From Pterobdella sp. o SKG-2022 (Eukaryota; Annelida; Clitellata; Hirudinida; Piscicolidae), in assembly GCA_964035795.1 (NCBI GenBank), contig OZ038320.1, positions 28,925,855 through 28,989,854 on the forward strand: a DNA stretch of 64,000 nucleotides, in the 5' to 3' direction. Under the pieces are notes generated by a model. That model ran no database searches and was not told the origin of the DNA. It saw only the letters and a program-made list of their open reading frames with translations. The position numbers and the translations under genes are program-made. How positions within the stretch are numbered: position 1 is the stretch's first letter; every line of letters begins with the position of its first letter. Shown in pieces: positions 53,080 to 64,000 of this stretch.

Positions 53080-56070
53080 TGAAATTATATTTATTGAATT
53101 TAATTACGCAAAATAAATTTATTGATAAATTCACTAAAAACGCTCATTACTTCAATAATCTCAAAACAAGCCGAATAAAACCTATTTAATAACTAAATAA
53201 TTTCATTAACATAGTTTATTATATTTATTACTGTTATCTTGTCGTGTTCAATTCATTTGGTCGCTTCGATGGTCCTAAAAATAGTCCAACTGAAGCTTTG
53301 TTCCTGTTAGAGCCACCAGTACTAGGCAAAGTGTAAAGTAGACTAAATGTATTTTTTGGTTTTTCTGAGTTGAAGGTTCGACAAAGAGCTGAAAAATTTT
53401 CAGAAAAAAAAACGCACTTACAGAAACAGTAACAATACACTACAGCGGTCTGAATTTAGATTCCCAGTCTTCTTTGGGGATAATGTGCCTAGAAGTGGTT
53501 AAGATGAAAGCAAGTCTCTAGTTGGAAAGCTAAGTTCTGAGCATTAAAATGAGGCTTAAATTTGTATTTAGGTTAAAAGGACGTTGTTCGCAACAAAAGA
53601 TAATCGTCCTAGTAATTGATGAATTAACTAGCCAATTGCCTATATATCTAACTAACTAGATAGATAAATATCTATCTAAACAACTATCTAATCGTTCAAT
53701 TCATTTACTAAGCTAACCAATTGAATTCAATATAGGGTTTTGAGTTTTGAACAATAATTTTATCGGAAAGTTGATTATTTTCTTGTCTAAATAAATAATC
53801 TTTGAAACATATACCATAATCTTCGCAACCAATTTGTTTATTTTATGAATAACTTTCCAAAGTCAAAAATTTCTAAAAATTTATTCACAAAATTTTTACA
53901 GAAGTCTTGTGAAATCAATTTTTAGATGATATATTGCTTAACTAGCTTTTATATAAAGTTTTTAATCAAAGTTTTTCATTAAGAAAATGGTTAATTAGTT
54001 TAAAGCTAGAAAAATAAAACGCTGTAGCACATTATCAGAAATGTCAGACTCTTATGACTCCACAGTAACTTTTCTCAGAAATGATCAAAACTTTCATACT
54101 TTTGTCGCATATTTTTGAAACTTACCAACGTTTTAGCTTAAAAATAACGTGGTGCAATTTAACAAAAAAAAGTTGAAAAATTTTAACAAAGCTTTTTGAT
54201 TTATTAAAATTATCATCTGCACTTGATCAAAAAACTCAACCATGGCTTTATTATAAATTGAAAAGCACATATTTTGGAAGGTTTCAAAGGTCAAATTGTA
54301 GAAATTTTGGAATAAGAATTGAATTAATGAAAAATTAACTTTGAAAAATTGAACAATCATTTTTTTGATCTTCAATCAAGTTTAAAGTTTGAAACGTATC
54401 TTTTTAGCTGCGTTTCTCTGCCCTAGTTCTTTTGGCTACACAAGCGCCTCTGCAACAAAGCTAGTTTGCAAACTGCACTCCTTACAAATGAATGATAATA
54501 ATAAGTGTTGTTCTATTATTTTATTTTATTTCTGTCTTTGTAGCAAAGATTATTTGTTTGAACGAGAGATTTATTCAATAAAACATGAAACCCTAACAAT
54601 TAACTTAGAAAGTAATTAGCTAATTAACTAGGTGAAAAAATAATTGAGTAGTTCAATTAATGATTCATTGTATAAATATATATCTTATTAAATAATGAAC
54701 CAATTAGCTGAGAAATTAACTAGATAACTAAATATATAAAATAAGACTATAAACTTTTAAACCGATAATATGGTTCTAAAAAAGACCGAGTTGTAATTGT
54801 GAATTCATAACTCATTTAAATGAAGAGAAATCACTTGAGTGAACAAAAAATTAAGAATATTGAACTGGTGAAACTAACAACAGGTTGAATTGCAAATTAA
54901 ATTAATAATTATTATTTTGAGAAAACTTTAATAATAGCAGTTTTGATGGGAAACTTATTATACAAATGAGTCAATTGTTAAGTTGAATATATATTTCATT
55001 AGCTTTTGAATAGAGTTGAACATTCCTGTTGTCAAATGATTTCGAAATATAAATTATTTTTACAACATTTAGACGTGAGTAAATTTCAAATTTTTAAATG
55101 CGTTAAAAAAATAAACCACATAAAAAAAATTAATTCAATTTGGTGAGTCTTGAAAAATCCAAAGTTGAAAATAGAGTTTAAAGAAAAGAAAAATATGCCT
55201 AAAGGTAAGTTTCAAAGGCCCGGAGTTGTAAGGTGCGTTCCATGTTTTCACTGAGTAGTGTTTGCAGTGGTGAGAGTAGTTGCCATCGTGTTAGAGTGAG
55301 TAGTTACCATCGTGGTAGAGTTCGTTGTGTTGGTGGCTGTGGGCACTATGTTGAGATTAATCATTAACAGTTTTTATCATTTATAGACTTAAATGGGTTA
55401 GAAAGAAAGTGTGCGGAATTTATTTTTAACACAAAGTTTCTTGGTTTGGACCCAGCGTGTGGTTTTTGACATGCGGATGATGATGACAGTCTTCATACTA
55501 CTTTATTAATAGTTGTTGGAACAGTAGAGGTTTTTTTGCTATTTATATGAATTGATAACTAAAAAAAGAATTTTGTCAACATAACTATCAGTAAATTGTC
55601 TGTCCAATAGTTGTTTTGAATAAAAAATATTTAATTTAGAAAGCTTTTCACTAAATCACTCTAACCGCCCAAATTCTTCTCAACATACAGCGCTCTAGCT
55701 GTATCTTTTTATCATTATGAAATCAAGACAAAATTTGCGAAATAGCCAAATGAAGAATAGCTCCCATTTTTGTTACTCTGAACATATGAGCCAAATTACT
55801 CATATCCATATAAACTCCTAAAAACCATGATAGTTTTATATTTCACCAGTAAGAAGAGATAGTCTGTCAATTTCCAGCTTTAGCCACTTTTGATAAATAT
55901 ATAGAAAACACACAATTAGTCAACAAACGTCAATTGAACACACAATTAAAAAAACGAAAAATATTAGTTCAAAACAAAGAGCCTTTTTGACACCATATCA
56001 ATTAAGTATATTCGGTATTCAATGATTTAAAATTTAAAAGAAACTTCTTGGATAAGATGAGATGACTGGC
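53080..56070. other. AT-rich intergenic DNA with a LINE tail and a short tandem repeat
   Basis: Apart from the LINE tail at 54405 and a 24-bp tandem duplication (GAGTAGTTGCCATCGTG type) at 55273-55320, no gene is supported. Runs of ACTAGATAACTAA-like pentamer-rich DNA occur near 53640-53700 and 54610-54740. Confidence 0.5.
54405..54505 (+). repeat. 3' end fragment of a CR1/L2-like LINE
   Basis: CTGCCCTAGTTCTTTTGGCT, then ACACAAGCGCCTCTGCAACA, then TTTGCAAACTGCACTCC and an AATAATAA tail. It matches the 3'UTR core at 660, 16815 (complement) and 31990 (complement). Confidence 0.7.
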
Positions 56071-56083
56071 TAAGTTTGATTGC

Positions 56084-56509
56084 TCAACACTGAGTCACAT
56101 ACTTTGAGGCGTCAATAGACTCCCAAAAAAATCTTATTCCTCGCATATTTCTCAGCAAAAAGGCACTCGAAAATTCCCCAGCTTATTACAACGAAAAAAA
56201 AACAATTTTTTTCAACAAAAATTGACTCCAAAACTTTATGATAAAAACGTCTGAGCATATGAAAAGAATTAGATGGAAATCATAATAATTTGAGGTTTAA
56301 TAACTCGTGTATTAAGCAGATTCTGCTACATTACTGTGGAAAGGGGATCCAATGGTCAATAACTCCGCTTCAAACTTATTCTATCACCTATTTTGAAGTG
56401 AGTGGTGAAATTACTTCAACTAAAAAAAGAGTTCGAAAACCTTAAAAATGACATAAATAAAAGCACTGAGCCACGCCATTGCCCAAAGAAGCTTCACAAT
56501 AATAGACAT
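56084..56509 (-). CDS. Candidate small secreted or membrane-anchored protein, three exons
   Basis: Minus-strand exons 56441-56509, 56335-56374 and 56084-56181 join in phase to 68 aa. The start MSIIVKLLWAMAWLSAFIYV is signal-peptide-like. It is followed by FEAELLTIGSPFH and then GEFSSAFLLRNMRGIRFFWE, ending VTQC. Donors are GTTTTC (weak) and GTAATG; both acceptors are ATAAG, which is weak. No family is recognised. The same first region read one frame over could instead be the second exon of the signal peptide at 57288. Treat as a candidate. Confidence 0.3.
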
Positions 56510-57188
56510 ATACTAGAACTCGATTGAAAACCTTAATTAAATTAGCTAACATCAATTAGTCTCAAAAAAATCTCTTAGAAAAACTAAAAAAATACCTATA
56601 CGTTGAGAAAAACTCGTGCAGCATAGAACAATCACACGACAGTCACAAAGACTTGTCAAAGGTGAGAAAAGAAAAATATTTTTGAAAAAGGTTTAATTTC
56701 TATATCCTTTTCAATTTTAGTTCTATTTTTTAACACTGTTTTTCTATAAATATTTTTTCTATTTCTAGTACTTCAATTAAATATTTAAAAGTTTCTGCTT
56801 TTAAACGTGGAATAATGTGCCTTTAAGACACATTTATTTTTGAAAAAAACTGTAATTTTCTTAAGACGAGAGTTAAGTTCGCAATTATCTTATGAAATGG
56901 TCAGACTTACCGATAATTATTGTTTTTTTTGAAAATAAATGTCTTCCCATTTTCGTTTAAAACTGAAGCCTAAAATGAAAATACAACTGATGCTTTCAAA
57001 AGTAAAACAAAAGATTTTGTTTAAACTCTCGTTCTTCAATTTAAAGTTGGTTTGAATATGGTACATGTTATAAATATTAATTGTTTTCTACGTTTCAGTT
57101 AAAAGAAAAAACATTTTAAAAAATATCAGTTAAAAAATGTCTAGTAAAAAATACAAGAAAAAATGAATTGAAATTAGCAAATTGTTAC

Positions 57189-57288
57189 CGAAAGTGAGAG
57201 AAGCAGCGGCGAAATAAGCCAATGGTGCTGCTATGATGATCGCACTAAGTAAAACCAACAGAACTACCAAAACTATCGCTTTAACCAT
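57189..57288 (-). CDS. Signal-peptide exon of a small secreted protein (partial)
   Basis: The minus-strand ATG at 57288 opens a 33-residue, strongly hydrophobic N-terminus (MVKAIVLVVLLVLLSAIIIA, then APLAYFAAASLTF) that stops at a G|GTAACA donor in phase 1. A phase-compatible acceptor TTCTAG before 56512 would add YVYYCEASLGNGVAQCFYLC and a stop, giving a 56-residue product with three Cys. The first exon is convincing as a signal peptide; the partner exon is inference. Confidence 0.4.
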
Positions 57289-58818
57289 TTCAAAATGTTG
57301 TTTTCAGCAGTCGAAAAATTAATTATTCAATTCCGAAAATAATTTGCTAAGTTAGTTGTGTTATTAGTATAAAAGCATATATAGTTTAAACAATGACCCA
57401 AGTCAGGTTGTTACATTAATAACCCTTAAAAACTGAAAGTATTTTATACATATATAATTATATAGTGTTAATTTGAGTATTCACTTAACTATATCTTTCA
57501 AATTGAAACTAACAACTAGTGATTGAAAGCTATCTTTATGTGTTTCTATTATAACAATTCACTGCTGCCTATTGATAGAGCTAAGATTTGTTTTGAATGT
57601 AGAAACTGAATTAAAGGCGTTTGCATTTAATTTTTATCTAGTTAGAACATCTTGAATCAAAAAATTTGTTTTAAATTGAAATAGAGTTTCACTGATGAAA
57701 TTTTAATTCTAATTACCCAGAATATCAATCTCGATTCTATTTTACCCTTCATTGTTACGACTAGAGTATGGAATCTTTCGCCCTACCCTTCCTAAAAACT
57801 AAGAAGTAAATCAAAATAACAGACGTGAAATATTTTCTGAATTTTTGATCGCAACTTTCATTTCCTAATGTATTAGGGTGATTAAAAGAAAACTCACGAG
57901 TAAATAAAAAATATTAGGATTGAAACAAAGTAACCGTTTTTTATTGTTTTTTTAAATTATTTTTTACTGAAACAAACTTAGATTATTATGTTGGCATCTT
58001 AATTATGTTCACTCATATAAAAGGATATAAAAGAATGTCCAAAGCTTCTTGATTTGTTAAACTTAATGATGATCTTATAGAAAACTGGAAAGCTTTAGTA
58101 TTAACAAGCTTGAAAACAATTTTGTTTAATTTTACAGCATTTTCGTCAAAAGTATTCTAATTTCGATTATGTACTTTTCATATAGAACTATTAAGTGTTT
58201 GGTGGTTTTCAACTTTGGCTCGAAAAACCACATAATTAGGTGCTTGTCAAATAATTTTTTATAAATTTGCATTAGAGTTAATAAAAGCTGTGATATCAAT
58301 ACTTGCTTTACTCACCTTCAAAAATATTCAAATTTAAATACTGTTAAAAAACCACTGTTTTATGTTGTTATTCGACTTCTATAAGGTTATTACTAAGTCA
58401 ATGTTGACGTGTTTCTTAATAGTAATTATATCAAAAATCGTGTTGAAGTTGTAAACACAAGTGAAACAAAGAACGTAATTTTATAGATTAAATTTTTATC
58501 GCTGAAATTTAAATTTAAAAGTCGCATAATAAATGAACTGCTGTAAATAGAATTAGAAAAAATAATGATGAGGAATGCTTTCAGTATATAATAAATTCTG
58601 CACCAAAACTTGAATTTTTGTAAAGCGTATGTTGATTCAGAAGTTAAAGTCTTTTATTCAACAAAACGTAAATTGAGAACATACGATAAATTAATGTTCA
58701 AAAAACATTCGAAATCAGATTTAAAGTGAAAAATGAAACAGAAAAAATAGAGTACATAAAAATAGTCTGAAATATCAGATGGGGAAACAGTGTAAAAGCT
58801 TAGTTATGGACAGAACTT

Positions 58819-59325
58819 CTACGAAAATCGCAGTAACACGATAGACTTGTTTTCAGCGTTGCTCAATTGTGAGGTTTGAAAGCTATTATTAGTATCTGGT
58901 GAGTGTCTGTTATGAGAATTTGAGTCGTTATTATCCTTGTTGTAAAAGTTATTAAAGTTGTCATCACTTCTTTTTTCCACGTTATCACACACCACGTCAA
59001 AATAGGGATCTAAATTGGTTTCTCTAGCGTTATTGAAAGAGCATTTTTGACAAGTGTTATGTTGATTACAGCACCCTCCATCCATCGCCACCCTCCCAGA
59101 ACACAGCCGAGGATACGAACTACAATCCAACTTAACTGAACAATACTGATTAGATAAGGATGACTTTTGAGTTGTATTTAATGTTTGAGGGTCAATCGAC
59201 CCGTAGAGATACTGTTGCGCGGGACAAAGACTGGTCTGGTAGGCAGAATTATCGCTAGACATTTGAAGCATCAAGTTATGAGCCATCAGTGGTTTGGTGT
59301 AGGTACTTTTTATGGGAGCTGTCAT
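58819..59325 (-). CDS. Cys-containing hypothetical protein, probably a first or single exon
   Basis: A 168-codon minus-strand frame from ATG 59325 to TAG 58819, the longest non-repeat intact frame in the right half. Codon use is balanced, unlike AT-rich background frames. The N-terminal part is Ser/Gln/Tyr-rich (NSAYQTSLCPAQQYLYGSID). The middle has clustered Cys (SSYPRLCSGRVAMDGGCCNQ, then HNTCQKCSF). The end is Asn/Asp-rich and likely disordered. There is no signal peptide and no domain I recognise. The Tyr/Ser/Gln-rich start resembles N-termini of developmental transcription factors, but no homeodomain or other DNA-binding exon is visible downstream. Possible donors near the 3' end leave open further exons. 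Confidence 0.5.
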   Translation of the reverse strand: MTAPIKSTYTKPLMAHNLMLQMSSDNSAYQTSLCPAQQYLYGSIDPQTLNTTQKSSLSNQYCSVKLDCSSYPRLCSGRVAMDGGCCNQHNTCQKCSFNNARETNLDPYFDVVCDNVEKRSDDNFNNFYNKDNNDSNSHNRHSPDTNNSFQTSQLSNAENKSIVLLRFS

Positions 59326-59545
59326 TCTGTTGGTTTGTGATTGCTGATTGATTGTATGGCATTCATAATAGAAATATATCTCTGAAAATATAACATTAAT
59401 GGCGCTCAGCAGAGTTAGTTATAAATTTACTATAAATTTGAGATAACAGTTTACATTTAGCATTTAATGTTCACTAAATATTTATACGACTCGATATTTT
59501 GAGTTTCAAAAGTACAAAAATTCAAATATAATTAAGTGATTAACT

Positions 59546-60960
59546 ATGGCTATTAATTGGCCTACAAGACGTATCAATAACAACACTGAAGGTTTGAAGC
59601 TAAAATGTACAGGCGTTTCTCAGTCTTTGTGAATGTAAGATATGCATACAAAAATACTTTTGCATTTTTGTTAATATAAATTTGAGGTTTTTAATATGTA
59701 TTATATTTTAATTTAAAAACACCTTTGTAATTAAGAAACAATACTGCCTTTTTTTCTTCGAATCACTCAAACTTAATAGCGTCCTTATAGCAAGCGTTCA
59801 TAGAAAGGTTATATATAATTTTGTACAATACTTATCTCAATTATATTACAACAAAACACTGAGTTTAACAGAATTTATTAGAAGTACAAAACTTTTACGG
59901 TTAAGAACTCAAGTTATTAAGTGTGTCTTTAATAATTCAAAAATTTTATCCAAAAAGTTTTTCAAAAGAATTCTCTGAGAATTAGTTTTTATTCAAATAA
60001 ATTCAAAAGATTCGCTTTTCATTTTGAATACTTAAATTTGTCTTGAAGAAGTAGAATGTTATCAACATGAATTTCAGATATCCGGTTTCCAAGTTGCTGA
60101 AGTCTTGCATGGTTGAATACTCAATGCATTCAATTATAAAACATGTATTTAACTTTGATTTCTAATTAAGTTACAACGTAGCCGAGTGCTACAAGAAACA
60201 CTTGAATGAAGATATGCAAGTGAGCAGAAAGTTCTCCACAGAACAAGGCTCAATAAAAAAAAGCATTATCTCTTGACTGGAATCAAACTAAACGGAACCG
60301 TTGTAAGCATTTTATGCACTTGAGGAAATATGCAGAAGCAGAAAAAATTGGATACTTTGGGAAGCGGTTTACCTCTATGAAAATAGGTTACCATCAAGAA
60401 TATTGAGATACATTGAAAATAATAGGTATAAATTCAATAAAAAATAATAATATCTTATAATATTTATAAAAGCATTTTACACGATCTAACATATTACAAG
60501 TTTCCTCATAAAACCACTAAACAATCGGTGAGATCATCCTGCAGTATTAATATTCATGCAAAAACTTTACAAAGGGGTAACAAGTTTATAAACGGGTTTG
60601 AAGTTATTTATTTTTACGATTAAACTAAACTCTTGATGCTTCAATTTTGATTATACATGGAAACCAACGACTATTTCATTAAATTTTCATCAATCTACAA
60701 GTGTTTTCGTTCAAAATGAATTTATAGCTGACATCTTTTAACGATTTCAGAAAAATAATAGCATTTACACGCCGATGTGATGTTCCAAAAGCGCTATTTT
60801 AACAGATTAAGATTGCTTACAGTTAAAAGGAAACATCAAAAGAGCATACAAGCACAGATATTCAGTGGAAAATTATCAAGTGTACAGATGAGCTGCAACA
60901 AATAGCAATCAGAAATGATAGATTGTGATATTCAATAAAGGGGCTTTGATGCTCGCAGGC
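59546..60960 (+). other. Scattered coding-like stretches, possible gene or processed remnant
   Basis: Plus-strand segments with coding texture: 59546 (MAINWPTRRINNNTEGLKLK), 60067 (MNFRYPVSKLLKSCMVEYSM), 60169-60290 (NVAECYKKHLNEDMQVSRKF), then after an A8 run a shifted frame (DWNQTKRNRCKHFMHLRKYA, ending IGYHQEY), and 60835-60930 (STDIQWKIIKCTDELQQIAI). They lie in different frames without a consistent splice model. They may be exons of an unrecognised gene or a frameshifted retrocopy. Confidence 0.25.
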
Positions 60961-60999
60961 GACCGAAGACAAATAAATCAAAGTATATTAGTTTCTGTT

Positions 61000-62280
61000 G
61001 AAGTGATAGCTTTCATGTATATTACGGCGAGGTGTGCAGGTTTTAATTGTATTAGGAGGCTTGTGGTGGTATTAAGAGTCTGAGTTGTGATCCAAGAGAT
61101 AACTGATTTTATTTACCACAAGGGTGTAATTTATAACTTTATAAATAACAATTTTTTTCAATAAAATTTTTTTATAAAAACAAAAATTATTTTCATGAAA
61201 AAAAACGATTAAAAATACATTTATGTAAAAAAAAATAAACCAAATGAATTTTGTAAATACTTAAATCAAAATAAATTCTCGAATAAAAACACAATAAATA
61301 AAAAAAACAATAAACTAAACACAGCCATGTAGCTATTTATAAATACATAATTGATATTTATGTGGTATGAGTTAGAGGGCGACAATCACAAGATAGCTAG
61401 CTGTAAAGCATTACTGCAAGTATTAAGGAAAGTTTAAATCATTCATTCCAATAAGGTTTAAAATCTTTTTTATGTACATTAAATTTTAAAAATTTTTATA
61501 TTTTTTTTCATATAATGAATGTTGATATCATTCGTTATTATAGGCTGTGCTTGTAATTTTTATTGTGAGTATCTTTAATTCTGTTATTTAATTTCCATTA
61601 TTTTGTATAGTACCCCTAGTTTTATGTTATTATTTTTTTATTCATGATTATTATTTATCAATATTTCTTTATTTTTTTTTAGAAATAGTTTAGGATTCAA
61701 AATGATGGGAGAACTAGTTATTGTTAGGCTAATAGCAAAAGTTAAACTGTATCTTATTGGAGCACCAGCAAAAGTTTTCTACCATGGTTATCTTTCTTTT
61801 TTTAAATATAAAACCCCAACTTTTTTATATACTTTCAATACCATCGTTTTCTTCCGTTGTTCTTATTGTTTTGCCTAATGATGGTCATCTTTATTTAACC
61901 CTTCGTTACTCCGAGTAGATAAAGCACATAGGAGCTTTTTATCACCAAAGAGGTTGAAGTTATTTTAATTTTTTTTTTTTTACTAATGAAGAAGTTATTC
62001 TCAAATCTACTCAAACCAATAAGACAGTTCATGAGGAATTTTAACAAAATAACTCTTTTATAAAAACAATGAATTCAACACAAAAAAGCAACTGGAGGAC
62101 AAGGAAAGCAGCCCAGGTTCATGTTTTACAAAAGTAGCAGCTCTAAAAAGTAGCAAATGCAAACGTTTAAACGATAAGTCGGCTCAGTTTAACTTTACAC
62201 CTAAAACTGTTATACCCCTCTCACTACTATTCCCAACATCTTTATCACCATTACAATCATAATCATTACCACCATTATCA
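61000..62280. other. AT-rich intergenic DNA, no gene seen
   Basis: No convincing frame, repeat or RNA gene. Confidence 0.6.
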
Positions 62281-62284
62281 TCAT

Positions 62285-62515
<231 letters not shown>

Positions 62516-62599
62516 GTCTTGATCAAACGTAGGCGTTTGAAAAAAATAATGAATATATAAAAAATCAATAAAGTTCATATGAAACACTTGACATTTGAT

Positions 62600-64000
62600 G
62601 GGTCATTATAGCTGTATAAGTAAAAATATTTTTTATAATTCTTAATAAAAATATAAAATTAGTATCATTTCAGAAGGATTTTACAATTTAAAATTGATAA
62701 CTATATCGTTTTATTCTTGTAATCTTATAATACTTGCTTTTAAATAGCAATTACTCAGATTTTTTTTAAATATACGCGATTTCATTAATATTATGAGGCT
62801 TTTAACTAAATTTTTAAAAATTTATTTGTACAACACAAAAATTAATTTTTGTGTTTTTTTGTTCCAATTTTTAAAATTATTGAGAGTCTTAACATATATT
62901 GCGTCAGATATTTTAAATAAACTGGTCGAGTTTGTATGATTTATTGTCACAAAAGGTGATAAAATCGTTGCCTTTTGTGGATAATATGTTTAAAATTAAA
63001 TTTAAAATACCTAACGTTTTTTAATATTTAAAATTTATATTCAATTGTTTTTAATTCCGCTCAAATCTGCATTCAACTTAAAACTCAAAAATTCATAAAA
63101 TAGAAGTTTTTTTTTTGAAATTTATAATAGAAAGTTCACTATTTTACAACGATAATTTGATCAAATGAATTATCCACCGTCTGCTTCGTTTGTACAGATA
63201 ATTCTTAAAATTGCCTTTGTCGCCATGGACTAGAAATTTTCAAATTTATATGATCATATTTTCAACGTAAGGCAACTTTTTAATATTTATAAACTAATCA
63301 AAGATTACATCAGATGCAACTTGAGATAAATATTATGGCTGAAAACTCTTTGTGTTTTTTATAACATTTTAAAGATACTCAACAGTGAGAATGTTTTATC
63401 AAACTGAAAAAAAGCACTTATTTGGAACCCTCGATAAAATGAAACCCAAATAACAGTTGGTGCAAACGTGAGAGGTGGCGTTTAAAAGGTAGCAAATGGA
63501 GACGAAATTACAGATACTGACCTGAATCGTATTGCTTGGAAAGTTTTTTTGGTCTATGATACAAAGAGACCAGAAAACATCTGACACAGACGTAGAAAGT
63601 GACATGAGGATGTAAAAATTGAGAAAGAAGTTGAAAAGACTGGCCCAATTCTTGGTGCTCAGAGTTGTTTTGTAACATGTTCCTTGGAGGATAACAAGAT
63701 TGAGTATGTGCTCATGAAAACAAGCTAAAATTTTTGGCAAGTACAGCTTTTTCATAATGCATTAGCTAATAAAACATGATAAGGTTGTATTTGTCAAAAA
63801 TTTTGGCTCATTATCTCATAAATGGGGTTTAAAAGCATTGAAGTTAAATTTTGGAAAATTATAAGAAACATATGTTGTTTTGATGAAAAATAAACTAGAA
63901 AATGAGAAAATAACAAAATGGAAAAGTAATTCCAAAATTTAATGATAACCTAAAACTTCACACTAGAAATTAATCAATACTTCTAACATGAAAATCTTAT
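62600..64000. other. AT-rich DNA, no supported gene
   Basis: A 118-codon minus-strand frame at 63755-63399 (Phe/Leu/Cys-rich) is intact but lacks a signal or domain I recognise. The same bases on the plus strand read as short broken frames. It is left unassigned. Confidence 0.45.

Noticed and set aside
63399..63755. 118-codon minus-strand frame as a protein-coding gene
   Set aside because: Intact, but I see no signal peptide, domain or splice evidence. Its opposite strand has similar texture, so coding cannot be argued from the sequence alone.

Overview
The window is AT-rich, intron-bearing nuclear DNA of an invertebrate animal. Supporting this are GT-AG introns, a HAND-class bHLH factor, TRAP-alpha, GMP reductase, a KDM7-type histone demethylase, non-LTR retrotransposons, a tRNA-derived SINE, MITE-like elements and trinucleotide microsatellites. 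I cannot name the phylum from sequence alone. There are no bacterial features, CRISPR arrays or rRNA genes.

Four conserved genes were rebuilt exon by exon, with intron phases matching across every junction. SSR1 (translocon-associated protein alpha) is on the minus strand at 9586-3530, nine exons, 280 aa. HAND is on the plus strand at 13315-21657, two exons, 204 aa, with a 7.7 kb intron. GMPR (GMP reductase) is on the plus strand at 33195-40771, ten exons, 353 aa. A KDM7/PHF8-like PHD-JmjC lysine demethylase is on the plus strand at 41049-48440, fifteen exons, 530 aa. GMPR and KDM7 lie head to tail only 277 bp apart.

Less certain genes are: a three-exon acidic/lysine-rich gene at 353-2384; a lysine-rich minus-strand gene end near 3014-3509; a short neuropeptide-type precursor on the minus strand at 11780-11568; an unrecognised multi-exon minus-strand gene nested in the HAND intron (19285-16227); a lysine/serine-rich terminal exon at 52733-53076; small secreted-type exons near 56084-57288; a Cys-containing reading frame on the minus strand at 59325-58819; and weak exon-like stretches at 59.5-61.0 kb.

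Much of the rest is transposon debris. A degenerate CR1/L2-like LINE (4330-6690) sits in SSR1 intron 6, and 3'-end pieces with related C-terminal coding occur at 0.66, 16.8, 18.2, 20.4, 32.0 and 54.4 kb. A degenerate RTE-like LINE whose C-terminal half carries a PHD-type finger sits in GMPR intron 5. A rearranged endonuclease/RT LINE lies at 28.9-30.65 kb beside two copies of a MITE. An 824-bp element with 268-bp inverted arms ends about 70 bp upstream of the GMPR start codon. Long stretches (9.7-11.5, 21.7-25.1, 25.4-28.1, 48.5-52.7, 53.1-56.0 and 61.0-64.0 kb) show no gene I can support.
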